Shown: positions 37,636-47,122, counted from the first letter of the stretch. The stretch is DNA of 64,000 bases from an uncultured Odoribacter sp. (GCA_910589025.1 CAJURM010000006.1:105030-169029), one strand, 5' to 3'. Notes: generated by a model from the sequence alone, not told the origin. Made by a program: numbers and translations.

Positions 37636-37673
37636 GGGTGCTAATAATGTCTAACCACTCAAATTTACAAAAA

Positions 37674-38879
37674 ATGCCACAGATTTCGGAAAAAGGCAAA
37701 ATCCTGCCTGCCTCCCCCATCAGAAAATTGGTCCCCTATGCCGATCAAGCCAAAAAAAGAGGAATAAAAGTGTATCATCTGAACATCGGACAACCTGATA
37801 TTGAGACTCCTTCTATTGCCTTGGAGGCCGTACGGAATATGCGGCTGAACGTGATCGAATACACCCCTTCGGACGGGAATCATACCTTGAAAACCAAACT
37901 TTGCAGTTATTACAATCACCTGGGCATCCAGATTAAGGAGGAAGATGTACTTATCACGACCGGAGGCTCCGAAGCGATTCTTTTTGCTTTTCTGAGTACG
38001 TTGAATGAAGGCGATGAGATTATTATCCCCGAACCTTTTTACGCCAATTATACGGCTTTTGCCCTGATGGCTGGCGCTACAGTCAAAACGGTCACTTCAA
38101 GTATCAAAAATAATTTCGCATTGCCCCCTATCAGTGAAATTGAAAAGAAAATCACTCCGAAGACCAAAGGAATTGTGATTATAAACCCCAATAATCCAAC
38201 AGGTTATCTTTATTCTAAAGAGGAATTGGAGGCTTTAGCGAAGATTGTCAAAAAACACGATCTTTATTTATATTCGGATGAAGTTTACAGACGATATTGC
38301 TATGACGGACTCCAACATTATTCAGTCATGAATCTGGAAGGAATTGAGCAAAACACGATTCTTTTCGACTCGATGTCCAAACGATACAGCGAATGCGGTA
38401 TCCGGGTCGGTGCACTCATTACCCGGAATAAGGAGGTTTTGGCCGCTTCCCTGAAATTAGGCATGGCACGGCTATGTCCTCCGGCATTGGGACAAATAGC
38501 AGCAGAAGCATCGCTCGATACAACGGATGAATATTTTGCCCGGGTTCACCAGGAATATGTGGAACGCCGGGACTTTATGGTAGATGCGCTCAATCAGATT
38601 CCCGGTGTCGTGTGCCCGCTTCCGAAAGGTGCTTTCTATTCGATTGTCAGACTCCCGGTCGACGATGCGGACAAGTTCTGCAAGTGGCTGCTGGAAGAGT
38701 TTGAATACAATCACCAGACGGTGATGCTTGCTCCTGCCAGCGGTTTTTACCATACCCCCGGCTTAGGCAAGAATGAAGTGAGAGTCGCCTATGTGTTAAA
38801 GAAAAGTGAGTTGAAGAAAGCCATAGAAACGTTGTCGGTTGCCTTGAAGGAGTACCCCGGAAAAACGGAAGGGAAATAA
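37674..38879 (+). CDS. pyridoxal-phosphate aminotransferase (class I/II)
   Basis: 401 aa from ATG 37674 (MPQISEKGKILPASPIRKLVPYA, the usual start of this Bacteroidales group, with an A-rich leader); frames from 37638 or 37647 are longer. PLP fold type I: TTGGSEAILFAF, NPNNPTGYLYS, YSDEVYRRYCYDG, and the Schiff-base lysine in DSMSKRYSECGIRVG, then the substrate-binding Arg near NEVRVAYVL. Likely an aspartate/aromatic transaminase; substrate not determinable here. Confidence 0.9.
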   Translation: MPQISEKGKILPASPIRKLVPYADQAKKRGIKVYHLNIGQPDIETPSIALEAVRNMRLNVIEYTPSDGNHTLKTKLCSYYNHLGIQIKEEDVLITTGGSEAILFAFLSTLNEGDEIIIPEPFYANYTAFALMAGATVKTVTSSIKNNFALPPISEIEKKITPKTKGIVIINPNNPTGYLYSKEELEALAKIVKKHDLYLYSDEVYRRYCYDGLQHYSVMNLEGIEQNTILFDSMSKRYSECGIRVGALITRNKEVLAASLKLGMARLCPPALGQIAAEASLDTTDEYFARVHQEYVERRDFMVDALNQIPGVVCPLPKGAFYSIVRLPVDDADKFCKWLLEEFEYNHQTVMLAPASGFYHTPGLGKNEVRVAYVLKKSELKKAIETLSVALKEYPGKTEGK

Positions 38880-38889
38880 GAAATTTTGT

Positions 38890-38897
38890 TATCTTTG
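38890..38897 (+). promoter_or_regulatory. -7 element for the acyltransferase gene
   Basis: TATCTTTG, exact TAnnTTTG, 16 bases before the start at 38914, so the leader is short. Confidence 0.5.
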
Positions 38898-38913
38898 CGA
38901 CAAAATAAAAAAC

Positions 38914-40062
38914 ATGACATCGGATTCCGAATTCAACAGTATCAGGCCTTACGTGAATGGTGAGATTGAAAAAGCCACTCAAAGATTAAGCGCGTCTGAA
39001 GATTTTTTATCCGTTTTCACCCAACTTACCCGGATGGAAAAGGATTGTATTGTCAATGCGTTGGCACAGGTACATAACCGGGATGATTTTCAAAATTACT
39101 TTTTCGGTCCGGCAATAGAAGCCGTCATCAAAAATACCTCAGACGGAGTGACTGTACAGGGACTTGAAAACCTTAAACCGGATATTTCCTATCTTTTTAT
39201 CTCCAATCACCGGGATATTATTCTGGATTCCGCCATTCTCAACCTGATCCTGAGAAAAAACGGCTTTAAATATACCCAGGCCGCTATCGGAAGTAATCTG
39301 CTTGTGAATGAATGGGTGACGGATTTGGTGAAGCTCAATTCCTGTTTTGTTATTGAACGGGATATTCCTGTCCGCGAAATGATCGTGAGTTCTGCCCTGC
39401 GTTCCAAGTATATCCGGGAGACACTGCACGAAGAACACAATTCTGTCTGGATAGCCCAACGCGAAGGAAGAACCAAAAACGGGGACGACAAGACGCAGCC
39501 CAGTCTTTTGAAAATGTTCAAGATGAGCGGAACAAAGGAGTTTGTGGAAAATTTCCGGGAATTGCATATTGTTCCGGTATCCATTTCTTATGAATGGGAA
39601 CCATGTGACGATCTGAAAACAAATGAATTATACACCCGTACCGTAAGTGAATACACGAAGACGCCGGAAGAGGATATGAGAAGTATGCAAACGGGATTGG
39701 CTACGTATAAGGGCAAAATCAATTTTACGATAGACAAACCCATTGAAGAGGAAGAATTAAACGAAATCGCTGCTTTACCGTCCAACGGTGAGCGCTTAGA
39801 AGCGTTGGCCCGGTTGATTGATACGAAAATACACCGGAATTTCAAGCTCTGGCCGAACAATTACATTGCGTATGACCTGGCTCACTCGGGCAATAAGTTT
39901 TCCCACCTTTACAATAACCAGGAAAAGGAACATTTTATCCAGACAATGACGCAAAAAATTGATCGGATTGAAGGAAACCGCTCTCTTCTCAACAATATTT
40001 ATTTAGAAATTTACGCAAATCCTGTTAAAAACAGTATAAATACGCAAGAGCCTGTAAAATAA
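38914..40062 (+). CDS. glycerol-3-phosphate / 1-acylglycerol-3-phosphate acyltransferase-like protein
   Basis: 382 aa. PlsC-type domain in the middle: SNHRDIILDSAI carries the HX4D motif (near residue 100) and IAQREGRTKNGDDKTQPS corresponds to the EGxR substrate block. The N-terminal ~80 residues and a long C-terminal part lack recognised domains. Role in phospholipid or lipid-A-like acyl transfer is inferred from the motifs. Its own -7 element is 16 bases ahead. Confidence 0.8.
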   Translation: MTSDSEFNSIRPYVNGEIEKATQRLSASEDFLSVFTQLTRMEKDCIVNALAQVHNRDDFQNYFFGPAIEAVIKNTSDGVTVQGLENLKPDISYLFISNHRDIILDSAILNLILRKNGFKYTQAAIGSNLLVNEWVTDLVKLNSCFVIERDIPVREMIVSSALRSKYIRETLHEEHNSVWIAQREGRTKNGDDKTQPSLLKMFKMSGTKEFVENFRELHIVPVSISYEWEPCDDLKTNELYTRTVSEYTKTPEEDMRSMQTGLATYKGKINFTIDKPIEEEELNEIAALPSNGERLEALARLIDTKIHRNFKLWPNNYIAYDLAHSGNKFSHLYNNQEKEHFIQTMTQKIDRIEGNRSLLNNIYLEIYANPVKNSINTQEPVK

Positions 40063-40107
40063 AGGCGACGAATTTTAATATTTACTAAAAACAAAACCAT
40101 TCGCCAC

Positions 40108-40287
40108 ATGAAAGCCGCAAAATTACTTATCATGCTCTCTGCATTTCTGATTATGATTTCAAGTGTATTTACCTTGATGGCTACTTCCGAGAGAACCGGC
40201 GTTTATCTGAATGTGGGAGCTATGTTTTGCCTGGTGATTGCCATTTCGGTAATGAATTTCAAGAACAATCCGGAAAAACGGCAATAA
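40108..40287 (+). CDS. small membrane protein, 59 aa
   Basis: ATG 40108 to TAA 40285-40287. Two predicted membrane helices (KLLIMLSAFLIMISSVFTLM and VYLNVGAMFCLVIAISVMNF) with a short loop and a charged C-terminus (KNNPEKRQ). No family recognised. One base separates its stop from the next gene, and it lies 45 bases after the acyltransferase, so the three are likely one transcript. Confidence 0.7.
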   Translation: MKAAKLLIMLSAFLIMISSVFTLMATSERTGVYLNVGAMFCLVIAISVMNFKNNPEKRQ

Positions 40288-40288
40288 G

Positions 40289-40537
40289 ATGTATAAAGTC
40301 AAACGTACCATTTATTTGGGCGACCGCTCCATAGATGTCTGGTTCGGACTGGTCAGCAAAACCAAAAACGGGAAAAACGGCAAGTATACCGTCTATCTGC
40401 TGACGGACGACCCACGCAATCCTTTTAATCACGCCGAACCGATTCTGAGCGGCATTACGTCCAAAGATACCGCTATAAAAAGAGGTATTGAGTATGCCAA
40501 AAATCTGTTCCAGAATATATTGAATAATCAAGAATAA
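40289..40537 (+). CDS. small hypothetical protein, 82 aa
   Basis: Soluble, basic (MYKVKRTIYLGDRSIDVWFGLVSKTKNGKNGKYTVYLL), predicted beta strands then a helix. No family recognised. Starts one base after the previous stop and ends 16 bases before gltX, so probably co-transcribed with gltX. Confidence 0.65.
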   Translation: MYKVKRTIYLGDRSIDVWFGLVSKTKNGKNGKYTVYLLTDDPRNPFNHAEPILSGITSKDTAIKRGIEYAKNLFQNILNNQE

Positions 40538-40553
40538 CTCAAAACTCATTACA

Positions 40554-42074
40554 ATGGAAAGAAAAGTCAGAGTCAGATTTGCTCCCAGTCCGACCGGAGC
40601 CCTCCACTTAGGTGGCGTAAGAACTGCTCTTTTCAATTATTTATTTGCCCGCCGTAATCACGGCGATTTTTTGCTCCGTATCGAAGATACCGACCAAACC
40701 CGTTATGTACCGGGTGCAGAACAATACATTATCGATTCGCTGAAATGGTGCGGCCTGAACGTGGATGAAGGGGTAGGCGCAGGAGGCGAATACGGCCCTT
40801 ACCGCCAGAGTGAAAGAAAGGATTTGTATAAACAATATGCTCTGCAATTGGTGGAAAGCGGCCATGCCTATTATTCTTTCGATTCTTCGGAGGAACTGGA
40901 CCAGCAAAGAAAAAGCTGTGAAAGCCGGGGCGAAACGTTTATATACAATGCCCAAAGCCGACGGGAATTGAAAAACTCACTCCATCTGTCACCCGAAGAG
41001 ACGCAACAACTGCTGGCATCCGGTATTCCTTATGTTATCCGCTTTAAAATGCCCGACTGCGAAGAGTTGCTCTTAAATGATATTATCCGGGGAGAAGTAC
41101 GTTTTAATACGGCCATTCTGGATGATAAGGTGTTGTTTAAATCCGACGGGATGCCGACCTATCACCTGGCAAATATTGTGGACGACCACCTCATGAAAAT
41201 CACCCACGTTATCCGGGGAGAAGAATGGCTGCCGTCCATGCCCCTCCATGTTCTGCTTTACAGGGCTTTCGGCTGGGAAGATACGATGCCCCAGTTTGCC
41301 CACCTGCCGCTTATTCTTAAACCGGTAGGCAACGGGAAATTGAGCAAACGGGACGGCAACAAAATGGGATTTCCCGTGTTCCCTATGGAATTTACAGACC
41401 CCGAAACAGGCGAAAAATGGCACGGTTATAAAGAAGACGGTTATTTCCCCGAAGCCTTTATCAATATGCTGGCTCTACTGGGCTGGAATGATGGTACCGA
41501 TAAGGAAATATTCACCCTTGAGGAATTGTGTGAGGCTTTCTCTCTGGAAAGGGTGCACAAAGCGGGGTCCCGTTTTGATCCGGAAAAGGCAAAATGGTTT
41601 AACCACAAATACCTCATCGCTAAGCCCGATGCTGAAATTGCAGAATTGCTCTCCGGTATTCTCCATGCCAACGGACTGGAATGCGAAAAAGAAAAGCTGG
41701 AAAAAATCTGCGGACTGATGAAGGAGCGCGCCAATTTTGTCAGCGACATCTATAACGACAGCCTGTTTTTCTTTCAGACACCCGAAACTTACGTCGAGAA
41801 AGACGCCAAAAAGTACTGGAAAGAGGAGTCCATTCCGGTTATGAAGGAACTTTACCGGATTTTAAGCGAAATTGAGGACTATTCTTTTGAAAATACGGAC
41901 AAAATCATTTCCGGCTGGATCAATGAAAAAGAACTCGGATTCGGAAAAGTGATGAATCCGTTCCGGGTAGCCATTGTCGGTGCCGCCAAAGGACCGCACA
42001 TGTATAATATCATTGAAATCCTCGGTAAAGAAGAAACGCTCAAACGACTGGATAAAGCGATTAAAACGCTTTAA
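40554..42074 (+). CDS. gltX: glutamyl-tRNA synthetase
   Basis: 506 aa class I synthetase. HIGH-type motif in FAPSPTGALHLGG (residues ~9-21) and KMSKS-type KLSKRDG near 263. Charges tRNA-Glu; a glutaminyl form would be longer. Ended by a hairpin at 42099-42128. Confidence 0.97.
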   Translation: MERKVRVRFAPSPTGALHLGGVRTALFNYLFARRNHGDFLLRIEDTDQTRYVPGAEQYIIDSLKWCGLNVDEGVGAGGEYGPYRQSERKDLYKQYALQLVESGHAYYSFDSSEELDQQRKSCESRGETFIYNAQSRRELKNSLHLSPEETQQLLASGIPYVIRFKMPDCEELLLNDIIRGEVRFNTAILDDKVLFKSDGMPTYHLANIVDDHLMKITHVIRGEEWLPSMPLHVLLYRAFGWEDTMPQFAHLPLILKPVGNGKLSKRDGNKMGFPVFPMEFTDPETGEKWHGYKEDGYFPEAFINMLALLGWNDGTDKEIFTLEELCEAFSLERVHKAGSRFDPEKAKWFNHKYLIAKPDAEIAELLSGILHANGLECEKEKLEKICGLMKERANFVSDIYNDSLFFFQTPETYVEKDAKKYWKEESIPVMKELYRILSEIEDYSFENTDKIISGWINEKELGFGKVMNPFRVAIVGAAKGPHMYNIIEILGKEETLKRLDKAIKTL

Positions 42075-42098
42075 AACCCGCCGCAAGAGGCAAAACGG

Positions 42099-42128
42099 AT
42101 ACCCTTCTGATCCCATTCGGAAGGGTAT
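42099..42128 (+). terminator. hairpin after gltX
   Basis: 9-bp stem ATACCCTTC/GAAGGGTAT (42099-42107 with 42120-42128) then TTTTCG, 25 bases after the stop. Confidence 0.65.
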
Positions 42129-42157
42129 TTTCGTATCCAGCCTCATCCGACTGCAGT

Positions 42158-42184
42158 TGTAACTTTTTGCAGAAGCTATCCGTC
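42158..42184 (+). promoter_or_regulatory. ECF-type promoter ahead of the 398-aa secreted protein
   Basis: TGTAAC (42158-42163), 17 bases, CGTC (42181-42184) followed by ATAGG. Same motif and spacing at 57164-57190 and 58487-58513; the last also continues ATAGG. Confidence 0.65.
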
Positions 42185-42227
42185 ATAGGGGAAAGCAAAC
42201 CTGACGGAAAATAAAATCATTTATCCC

Positions 42228-43424
42228 ATGAAAAATATTCTATTCTTTCTCTGCATTTTATCCTGTGTTTCCATCAGCCCATCCTGTCACGCAGAAACAA
42301 ACGGTTATAAAATTTTCGGAGAGGTGACAACCGTAGACAACCAAACAGTAAAAGGCTACATCACCTGGGGCAATCGGCAAATGTACTGGACCGACATTTT
42401 TCATGCCGACAAACTCAATAATCCGTATGCCCACTATTTCAAGAACAGCGGTGTGCAGTTTATCAACAACACGATGCAAAGTTCTACCCCACCGACACAC
42501 GTATTTATATGCAGATTCGGCAATATAAAGTCTATCCGGCAAAACACCTACAACCGTGTGGAATTGCAGGTAAAGGACGGAAATATCATCGACCTGACGA
42601 AAGGCAAGCACCTGGATATCGGCGTGTCGCTTAACGTTTATTCCCCAAGCGAAGGCAATACCAATATACACTGGGAAAAAATCAGTAAAATCGAATTTAT
42701 GGAAGCCGATCAACCCGACAATAGGCTCCATGACGTTCCCATTACCGGCATCGTCAAAACTTCTCAGGGCATTTACAAAGGAATTATTACCTGGAATAAT
42801 GATAAAAGGACCCAGAACGCTTTATTGGACGGAATGACATCCGGCGGGAAAAACTCCGTCCCTTTCCACAGCATCCGGCAGATAACCAAGGGCAACAATG
42901 CCTGCAAAGTGGTCCTCAAGGAAGGGCAGGAACTTGAAATGTGGGGCTCGAACGATGTCAATAACCAAAACCGGGGCATCCTTGTAAGTATGCCCAACAT
43001 CGGCACTGTATACATCCCCTGGAAAAATTTTGAGATGTTTGAAGCCGTGGGGCTAAATGAAGTCCGTATGTTGTCCTATAACGATTTTACCGCCCCGAAA
43101 AGGTTGTCCGGCTCCGTTAAAATGAAAAACGGACAGACCCAGCAAGGTATCCTGGTCTTTGACCTGGACGAAGCGATGAATTTCGAAATCCTGGACGGCA
43201 GCAATGACAACATCAGCTATGCCATCCCTTTCAAATATGTGAAGAGCATCGAACCCAAGAACTATAAATACTCTTTCATCACCCTCACGAACAACGGGGC
43301 ACTCAGTTTAGGAGATAAAGAAGATGTCGACGCCCGCAATAGCGGACTGCTGATTTTCTCACCCAATGAAACACCGGTATATGTTCCCTGGAAAGAGGTC
43401 GGACAGATTACTTTTCAAAACTGA
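42228..43424 (+). CDS. secreted protein with three internal repeats
   Basis: 398 aa. Signal peptide about 1-22 (ILFFLCILSCVSISPSCHA). Three units of roughly 120-130 residues each start with a strand like KGYITWGN, KGIITWNND and QGILVFDLD, continue to IKSI/IRQI/VKSIEP strands and end with VYIPWK/VYVPWKEVG-type strands. No family recognised; a beta-rich repeat fold is likely. It has the same ECF-type promoter as the sigma/barrel operon 15 kb away, so it may be part of an envelope response. Confidence 0.65.
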   Translation: MKNILFFLCILSCVSISPSCHAETNGYKIFGEVTTVDNQTVKGYITWGNRQMYWTDIFHADKLNNPYAHYFKNSGVQFINNTMQSSTPPTHVFICRFGNIKSIRQNTYNRVELQVKDGNIIDLTKGKHLDIGVSLNVYSPSEGNTNIHWEKISKIEFMEADQPDNRLHDVPITGIVKTSQGIYKGIITWNNDKRTQNALLDGMTSGGKNSVPFHSIRQITKGNNACKVVLKEGQELEMWGSNDVNNQNRGILVSMPNIGTVYIPWKNFEMFEAVGLNEVRMLSYNDFTAPKRLSGSVKMKNGQTQQGILVFDLDEAMNFEILDGSNDNISYAIPFKYVKSIEPKNYKYSFITLTNNGALSLGDKEDVDARNSGLLIFSPNETPVYVPWKEVGQITFQN

Positions 43425-43511
43425 CCACCAAATCCTCTATTTTAACTTTTCATTGTGACATTTTTTTACAAAAATCGCCTACACTTGTAAAAATCTTAAT
43501 TCTATGCCCTT

Positions 43512-44654
43512 ATGAAAAGAATATTTTATCTCTGTTGCATCGGGATTTTCCTTTTCCTGGTTTCCGCATGCGATGAAAAGAAAGAAAAAAGCATCCTCAT
43601 CGACTTAGACCAATCGTTTGATACAAAAGAAATAAAGCTGAGCGAGTTGGCAGACGACATCCGATGTATTCCTTTAGAAACAAACGGCAACTTCCTCCTG
43701 CCGGATAACAACACCATGTATTGGGTTTCGGACAAATATATCATTTCCATCAGCGACAAAGACATCCGCCAGTTTTCGTCCGAGGGGAAATTTATCCGTA
43801 AATTAGCCAATGCAGGCAAAGGTCCCGACGAATATTCCAGTATTCTTTCTTATACGGTAGATGAAAACAAGGACATCTTATATTATGGACATCAACGCGA
43901 CTGGAATCATATTTTTGCCATCAATCTGAAAGACGGACAACCGATGGGGGCAATAAATACCCGCTGTTTGCCCCGGCACATGCAAATCGTAAAAGGAAAC
44001 ATACTTTGCTTCCCTTATAATTACCGCAATGAGGTAAATTGTGATGCCATTCTGATTACTCCGCAAGGACACATCATCGACAGCATTCCGTCTGCTCCCA
44101 AGCCCGCACAGGAAGGAAGCAGGATTATTACCCCAAGCATGGGATTGGTAGTAAATAATGAAGACGACATATTCGTCCACCGGAACGACTCATTGCTGCA
44201 CTTCAGCTTTAACGGTTTAACCCCCGTCATCGCCTTCCGGTACACCGACAAATTCGACCCCGAATCCCATTTGGAAGGCGTGCAATGGGACGTCCTTTTC
44301 AAAAACAAAAACTATGCTGCGATCCAGAAAAAGGTCATTGCCATGAAGAAAACCGAATCGATGATTATGGTCAACTCAACGAGCGATATGACCTTGTTCA
44401 TTGACCTTGAAGATTTCCGTCCCATCAAGATAAGCGGATTTACCATCGACCCCTTGGAAGAGAAATACGACAAATTCCCGCCCTTCAAACTGACCGGCAA
44501 GAAATTGGTACGGAAAATGAGCGCCTTTGACCTGAAAGAATTAGCCCGTACCAAACGGGAAAACGGAGAAACGCTCCCGCCTGTCCTCCAACAATTGGAC
44601 GAGCAACTCACCGAAGAAAGTAACCCCGTCCTCATCATCGGCAACCTCAAATAA
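43512..44654 (+). CDS. 6-bladed beta-propeller lipoprotein
   Basis: 380 aa. Lipoprotein signal LFLVSAC (Cys about 20). Matches the Bacteroidales 6-bladed beta-propeller family: IKLSELADDIRCIPLET, DKYIISISDKDIRQFSSEGKFIRKLANAGKGPDEYSSI. Such proteins sit on the cell surface or periplasm; substrate unknown. Ends at a strong terminator. Confidence 0.85.
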   Translation: MKRIFYLCCIGIFLFLVSACDEKKEKSILIDLDQSFDTKEIKLSELADDIRCIPLETNGNFLLPDNNTMYWVSDKYIISISDKDIRQFSSEGKFIRKLANAGKGPDEYSSILSYTVDENKDILYYGHQRDWNHIFAINLKDGQPMGAINTRCLPRHMQIVKGNILCFPYNYRNEVNCDAILITPQGHIIDSIPSAPKPAQEGSRIITPSMGLVVNNEDDIFVHRNDSLLHFSFNGLTPVIAFRYTDKFDPESHLEGVQWDVLFKNKNYAAIQKKVIAMKKTESMIMVNSTSDMTLFIDLEDFRPIKISGFTIDPLEEKYDKFPPFKLTGKKLVRKMSAFDLKELARTKRENGETLPPVLQQLDEQLTEESNPVLIIGNLK

Positions 44655-44673
44655 CCCTTTTATACCCAACAAA

Positions 44674-44706
44674 ACACCCGGGCAAGGTAATCTTGCCCGG
44701 GTGTTC
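44674..44706 (+). terminator. terminator after the beta-propeller gene
   Basis: 14-bp perfect stem (44674-44687 with 44693-44706) with 5-base loop then CTTCTTTT, 19 bases after the stop. Confidence 0.88.
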
Positions 44707-44723
44707 TTCTTTTCCCCCTTTCT

Positions 44724-44747
44724 TTCAACCCTTCAACCTTTTCAACA
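44724..44747. repeat. 24-base TTTCAACCCTTCAACC-type repeat, copy 1
   Basis: Same 24 bases at 45326-45349 and 54644-54667, all between genes. Built of a TTCAACC unit repeated about every 8 bases. Confidence 0.85.
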
Positions 44748-44757
44748 TTTCTACCCT

Positions 44758-45012
44758 TCAAATAGAATCAGCAGCCCGGCGTATACGCTCCGAAAGATCG
44801 ACCAAAGCCCCTTTTAAAATCTCTGTTTCTTCTGTCGTGAAACTGGTCGGCTTACCATTCCCATCCACTCCGTCCATTTTATGATACAACCAGGAACTGG
44901 ACTTCCCGAAATAAGTCCGGGCTAAATCCGCCCATGAAATCGCCACCAACAAATCTGCCAATTGTTTTTTCATGGAGACCACCTCTTTTGTTTGATTCAT
45001 TATTATTTCCAT
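44758..45012 (-). CDS. DUF5053-like small protein
   Basis: 84 aa, or slightly shorter if started at the in-frame Met at 45000. QLADLLVAISWADLARTYFGKSSSWLYHKMDGVDGNG looks like a short helix-turn-helix and resembles DUF5053 proteins of Bacteroidales phage-like regions. It follows the 49-aa gene on the same strand by 32 bases. Confidence 0.6.
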   Translation of the reverse strand: MEIIMNQTKEVVSMKKQLADLLVAISWADLARTYFGKSSSWLYHKMDGVDGNGKPTSFTTEETEILKGALVDLSERIRRAADSI

Positions 45013-45044
45013 AGTATTTACTCTTTATTTTTCTTGAGAAACTA

Positions 45045-45194
45045 TTACTTTTCTTCTTCACAATCCAATAACTCATTGAATAATCTTTCAATGTACCATA
45101 ATATTTCCGGATATCCGTCAGAATACGACTTTTTGTAATTCCGAATAGCCATAATCAGGTCATATCCCTCCTCTGTTAATGCTGCGGTTTTCAT
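45045..45194 (-). CDS. small hypothetical protein, 49 aa
   Basis: ATG 45194-45192, stop 45047-45045. MKTAALTEEGYDLIMAIRNY then KKSYSDGYPEILWYIERLF and an acidic end. Predicted helical. Coded directly upstream of the DUF5053-like gene, with which it probably forms a pair. No family recognised. Confidence 0.6.
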   Translation of the reverse strand: MKTAALTEEGYDLIMAIRNYKKSYSDGYPEILWYIERLFNELLDCEEEK

Positions 45195-45325
45195 ATCCTT
45201 TTTTGTATTTGAATACTACAAATATAGTACGATTTTTCGTATTGTACAGATTTTAAGGACAAAACTTAGTTGAAATAAAAAGTGGAAGAGTTGAAAAGGA
45301 AAGATGCAACACGCCCCTTTCAACT

Positions 45326-45349
45326 TTTCAACCCTTCAACCTTTTCAAC
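45326..45349. repeat. 24-base TTTCAACCCTTCAACC-type repeat, copy 2
   Basis: Ends 3 bases before the stop of the DUF6266-like gene; identical to 44724-44747. Confidence 0.85.
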
Positions 45350-45352
45350 CTC

Positions 45353-45985
45353 CTATCCCAGCGTCACCCACTGCGAAGCGGAAGCGCTTTTCCCGTCCTT
45401 CGACACAATAAACACATAGATGCAGAGAGAAGCGACAGACCACCCTGGCGGCAACCCCACCACAGCAGCATCGGTATCCTTGCGCTCATTCAACGCGAAA
45501 AGCTTCAACCTCTGTTTCGTCTTTTCGAGCACTGCCGCATACAGACAATCGTCATCGGCTGCATGCCTCATAAACTCCTCCGCTGCATGCGTAAACGTCA
45601 ATTGCTGCCCGGTTTCATCCGCAGACACGCTCACCTCAGGCAGACGCCGGTTGCCGGCAGACACCACCATACGGTCGTAATTCACCGTCACTTCCAGCTT
45701 CGCACTGACTTCCACAGCCTGTTGATTCAACTTCACAAACATATTATCCGGCGTGTAATTCATCGGTCTGCCGGGGAATCCCACCGACAACACCGGATCA
45801 TACACACTGCACAACTCCACCAGCTTCTTCATGCGAAGCCGCTGCTGCCGCTGTGCCAGCGTCCGGGGATTAAACACTTGGGTAACCTTCTCCTTCACGA
45901 TATTGGTACCCTTCGTCCGACACGTAGTCAGATTTCCAAATGATTTAGACAGCCTGGAAAAGGCTGTTGAGCTAAAAATAGCCAT
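45353..45985 (-). CDS. DUF6266 family protein
   Basis: 210 aa, no signal peptide. FNPRTLAQRQQRLRMKKLVELCSVYDPVLSVGFPG and a beta-rich C-terminal half are the family pattern seen in Bacteroidetes accessory DNA, often in pairs. Function unknown. Six bases after a second protein with similar features. Confidence 0.65.
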   Translation of the reverse strand: MAIFSSTAFSRLSKSFGNLTTCRTKGTNIVKEKVTQVFNPRTLAQRQQRLRMKKLVELCSVYDPVLSVGFPGRPMNYTPDNMFVKLNQQAVEVSAKLEVTVNYDRMVVSAGNRRLPEVSVSADETGQQLTFTHAAEEFMRHAADDDCLYAAVLEKTKQRLKLFALNERKDTDAAVVGLPPGWSVASLCIYVFIVSKDGKSASASQWVTLG

Positions 45986-45990
45986 AACAT

Positions 45991-46632
45991 TTATATTTTA
46001 AATGAATAAAAATACCTGCTCACCGAAAACTCCTCCCCTGTTGCCGAGCAGGCATAAACAAACAGGTGAGGAAAACACTCCAACTCCGGCGGGAGGCGAA
46101 TCCTGACGCGTCCCCGCTCCCTGCTATTCTCCTCCGCATTTAATATCTTGATAGTAAACACATCCTTCCGCTTCATCATCGCCGCCATAATCCGGTCATC
46201 CTCCCGCATACCGGGATACAGCCTTTCATTGCTCCACCTTATTTCCACCTCGTCCTCCCCGCTCCGGCACACCTCCAGCTTATCCGGCAGCAACAACCTG
46301 CCCGCCGTCAATTGCAACTTGCCAAAATCGGCTATCCTCCCGTCTCCGGAAAAAGCGGACACATTCCTCCGCACAAACTCATTATAGCCCGTCAATGCCG
46401 TCCCCCGCACCGCATCCTGCCACCCCTTGTACAACCCCGCCGCCTTCATCGACTTATACAATATCGCCACAGAAGCTATCCGCTCCTGCTGCGCCCGCTG
46501 CCCCGCCGAAAACTCCCCGCTCACACGCTCCCCTACCGTCCGGACAACCGTCCGGTCACCAAGCCGATACACCACAAGACCTCCTACTTTACCTTTACAT
46601 CCTCTTAAACAACTGTCTTCAATTAGAGCCAT
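45991..46632 (-). CDS. DUF6266-like family protein
   Basis: 213 aa. GCKGKVGGLVVYRLGDRTVVRTV near the start and GWQDAVRGTALTGYNEFVRRN match DUF6266-type proteins; low identity to its neighbour. Unusually for this phylum the start is preceded by a strong Shine-Dalgarno (AAAGGAGG, ending about 6 bases before the ATG), which may signal transfer or high expression. First gene of the pair. Promoter not identified in the upstream 480 bases. Confidence 0.6.
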   Translation of the reverse strand: MALIEDSCLRGCKGKVGGLVVYRLGDRTVVRTVGERVSGEFSAGQRAQQERIASVAILYKSMKAAGLYKGWQDAVRGTALTGYNEFVRRNVSAFSGDGRIADFGKLQLTAGRLLLPDKLEVCRSGEDEVEIRWSNERLYPGMREDDRIMAAMMKRKDVFTIKILNAEENSRERGRVRIRLPPELECFPHLFVYACSATGEEFSVSRYFYSFKI

Positions 46633-47114
46633 ATCTTTTCCTCCTTTTTAATTGGTTTTATTATCATATTCTTCTCCCGCCTCAACATCTATATGTTTAT
46701 CTATATAAACAATATTAATAATACTCATATATAGCTATTATTACATAATGTATTTTCGCACCGCAAATATGAGATGAAATAAATTCTCCCGCAAATATTT
46801 TTGGCATTTTTAGATAAACATTTTTAAAAAACTGATTATCAATCCTGTCGACAATACTTTTCCCCATAAAATAGTCTCCAATAACTCAAATCAAGCCCAA
46901 AAACGCACATCCGTACTCACCTTGCTATTTATCAATTAAAAAATCATACCCAAGAACATAATGTTTACTTGCATCTAACAGCATCAAAACCATTTTTCAC
47001 TTCAGCATCCGTCTCTCCACGACCAAAAACATCGTCACCAATTCAAACATCACCTTCACCTCCTCCCTTCAACTCTCCCCCCCCTTTCTTTTTTAACTTC
47101 TCAACTTTTAATCC
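46633..47114. other. AT-rich intergenic stretch, nothing found
   Basis: Apart from short self-complementary patches (such as GTTTAT CTAT ATAAAC) and one -7-like TATTTTTG at 46797-46804 on the plus strand, I see no gene, repeat array or RNA here. Confidence 0.5.
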
Positions 47115-47122
47115 TACTTTTG
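47115..47122 (+). promoter_or_regulatory. -7 element, upstream option for candidate RNA 2
   Basis: TACTTTTG, exact TAnnTTTG, -33 only T-rich. Start would fall near 47128, which includes the 5' segment complementary to the RNA core. Confidence 0.4.

Noticed and set aside
44724..45349. TTTCAACC repeats as a CRISPR array
   Set aside because: No regular spacer arrangement and no cas genes; copies are hundreds to thousands of bases apart.
46312..46718. Plus-strand open frames of about 100 codons opposite the DUF6266-like gene
   Set aside because: Composition is Pro/His/Leu-rich as expected for the antisense of a GC-biased gene; the minus strand has the family motifs and a Shine-Dalgarno.
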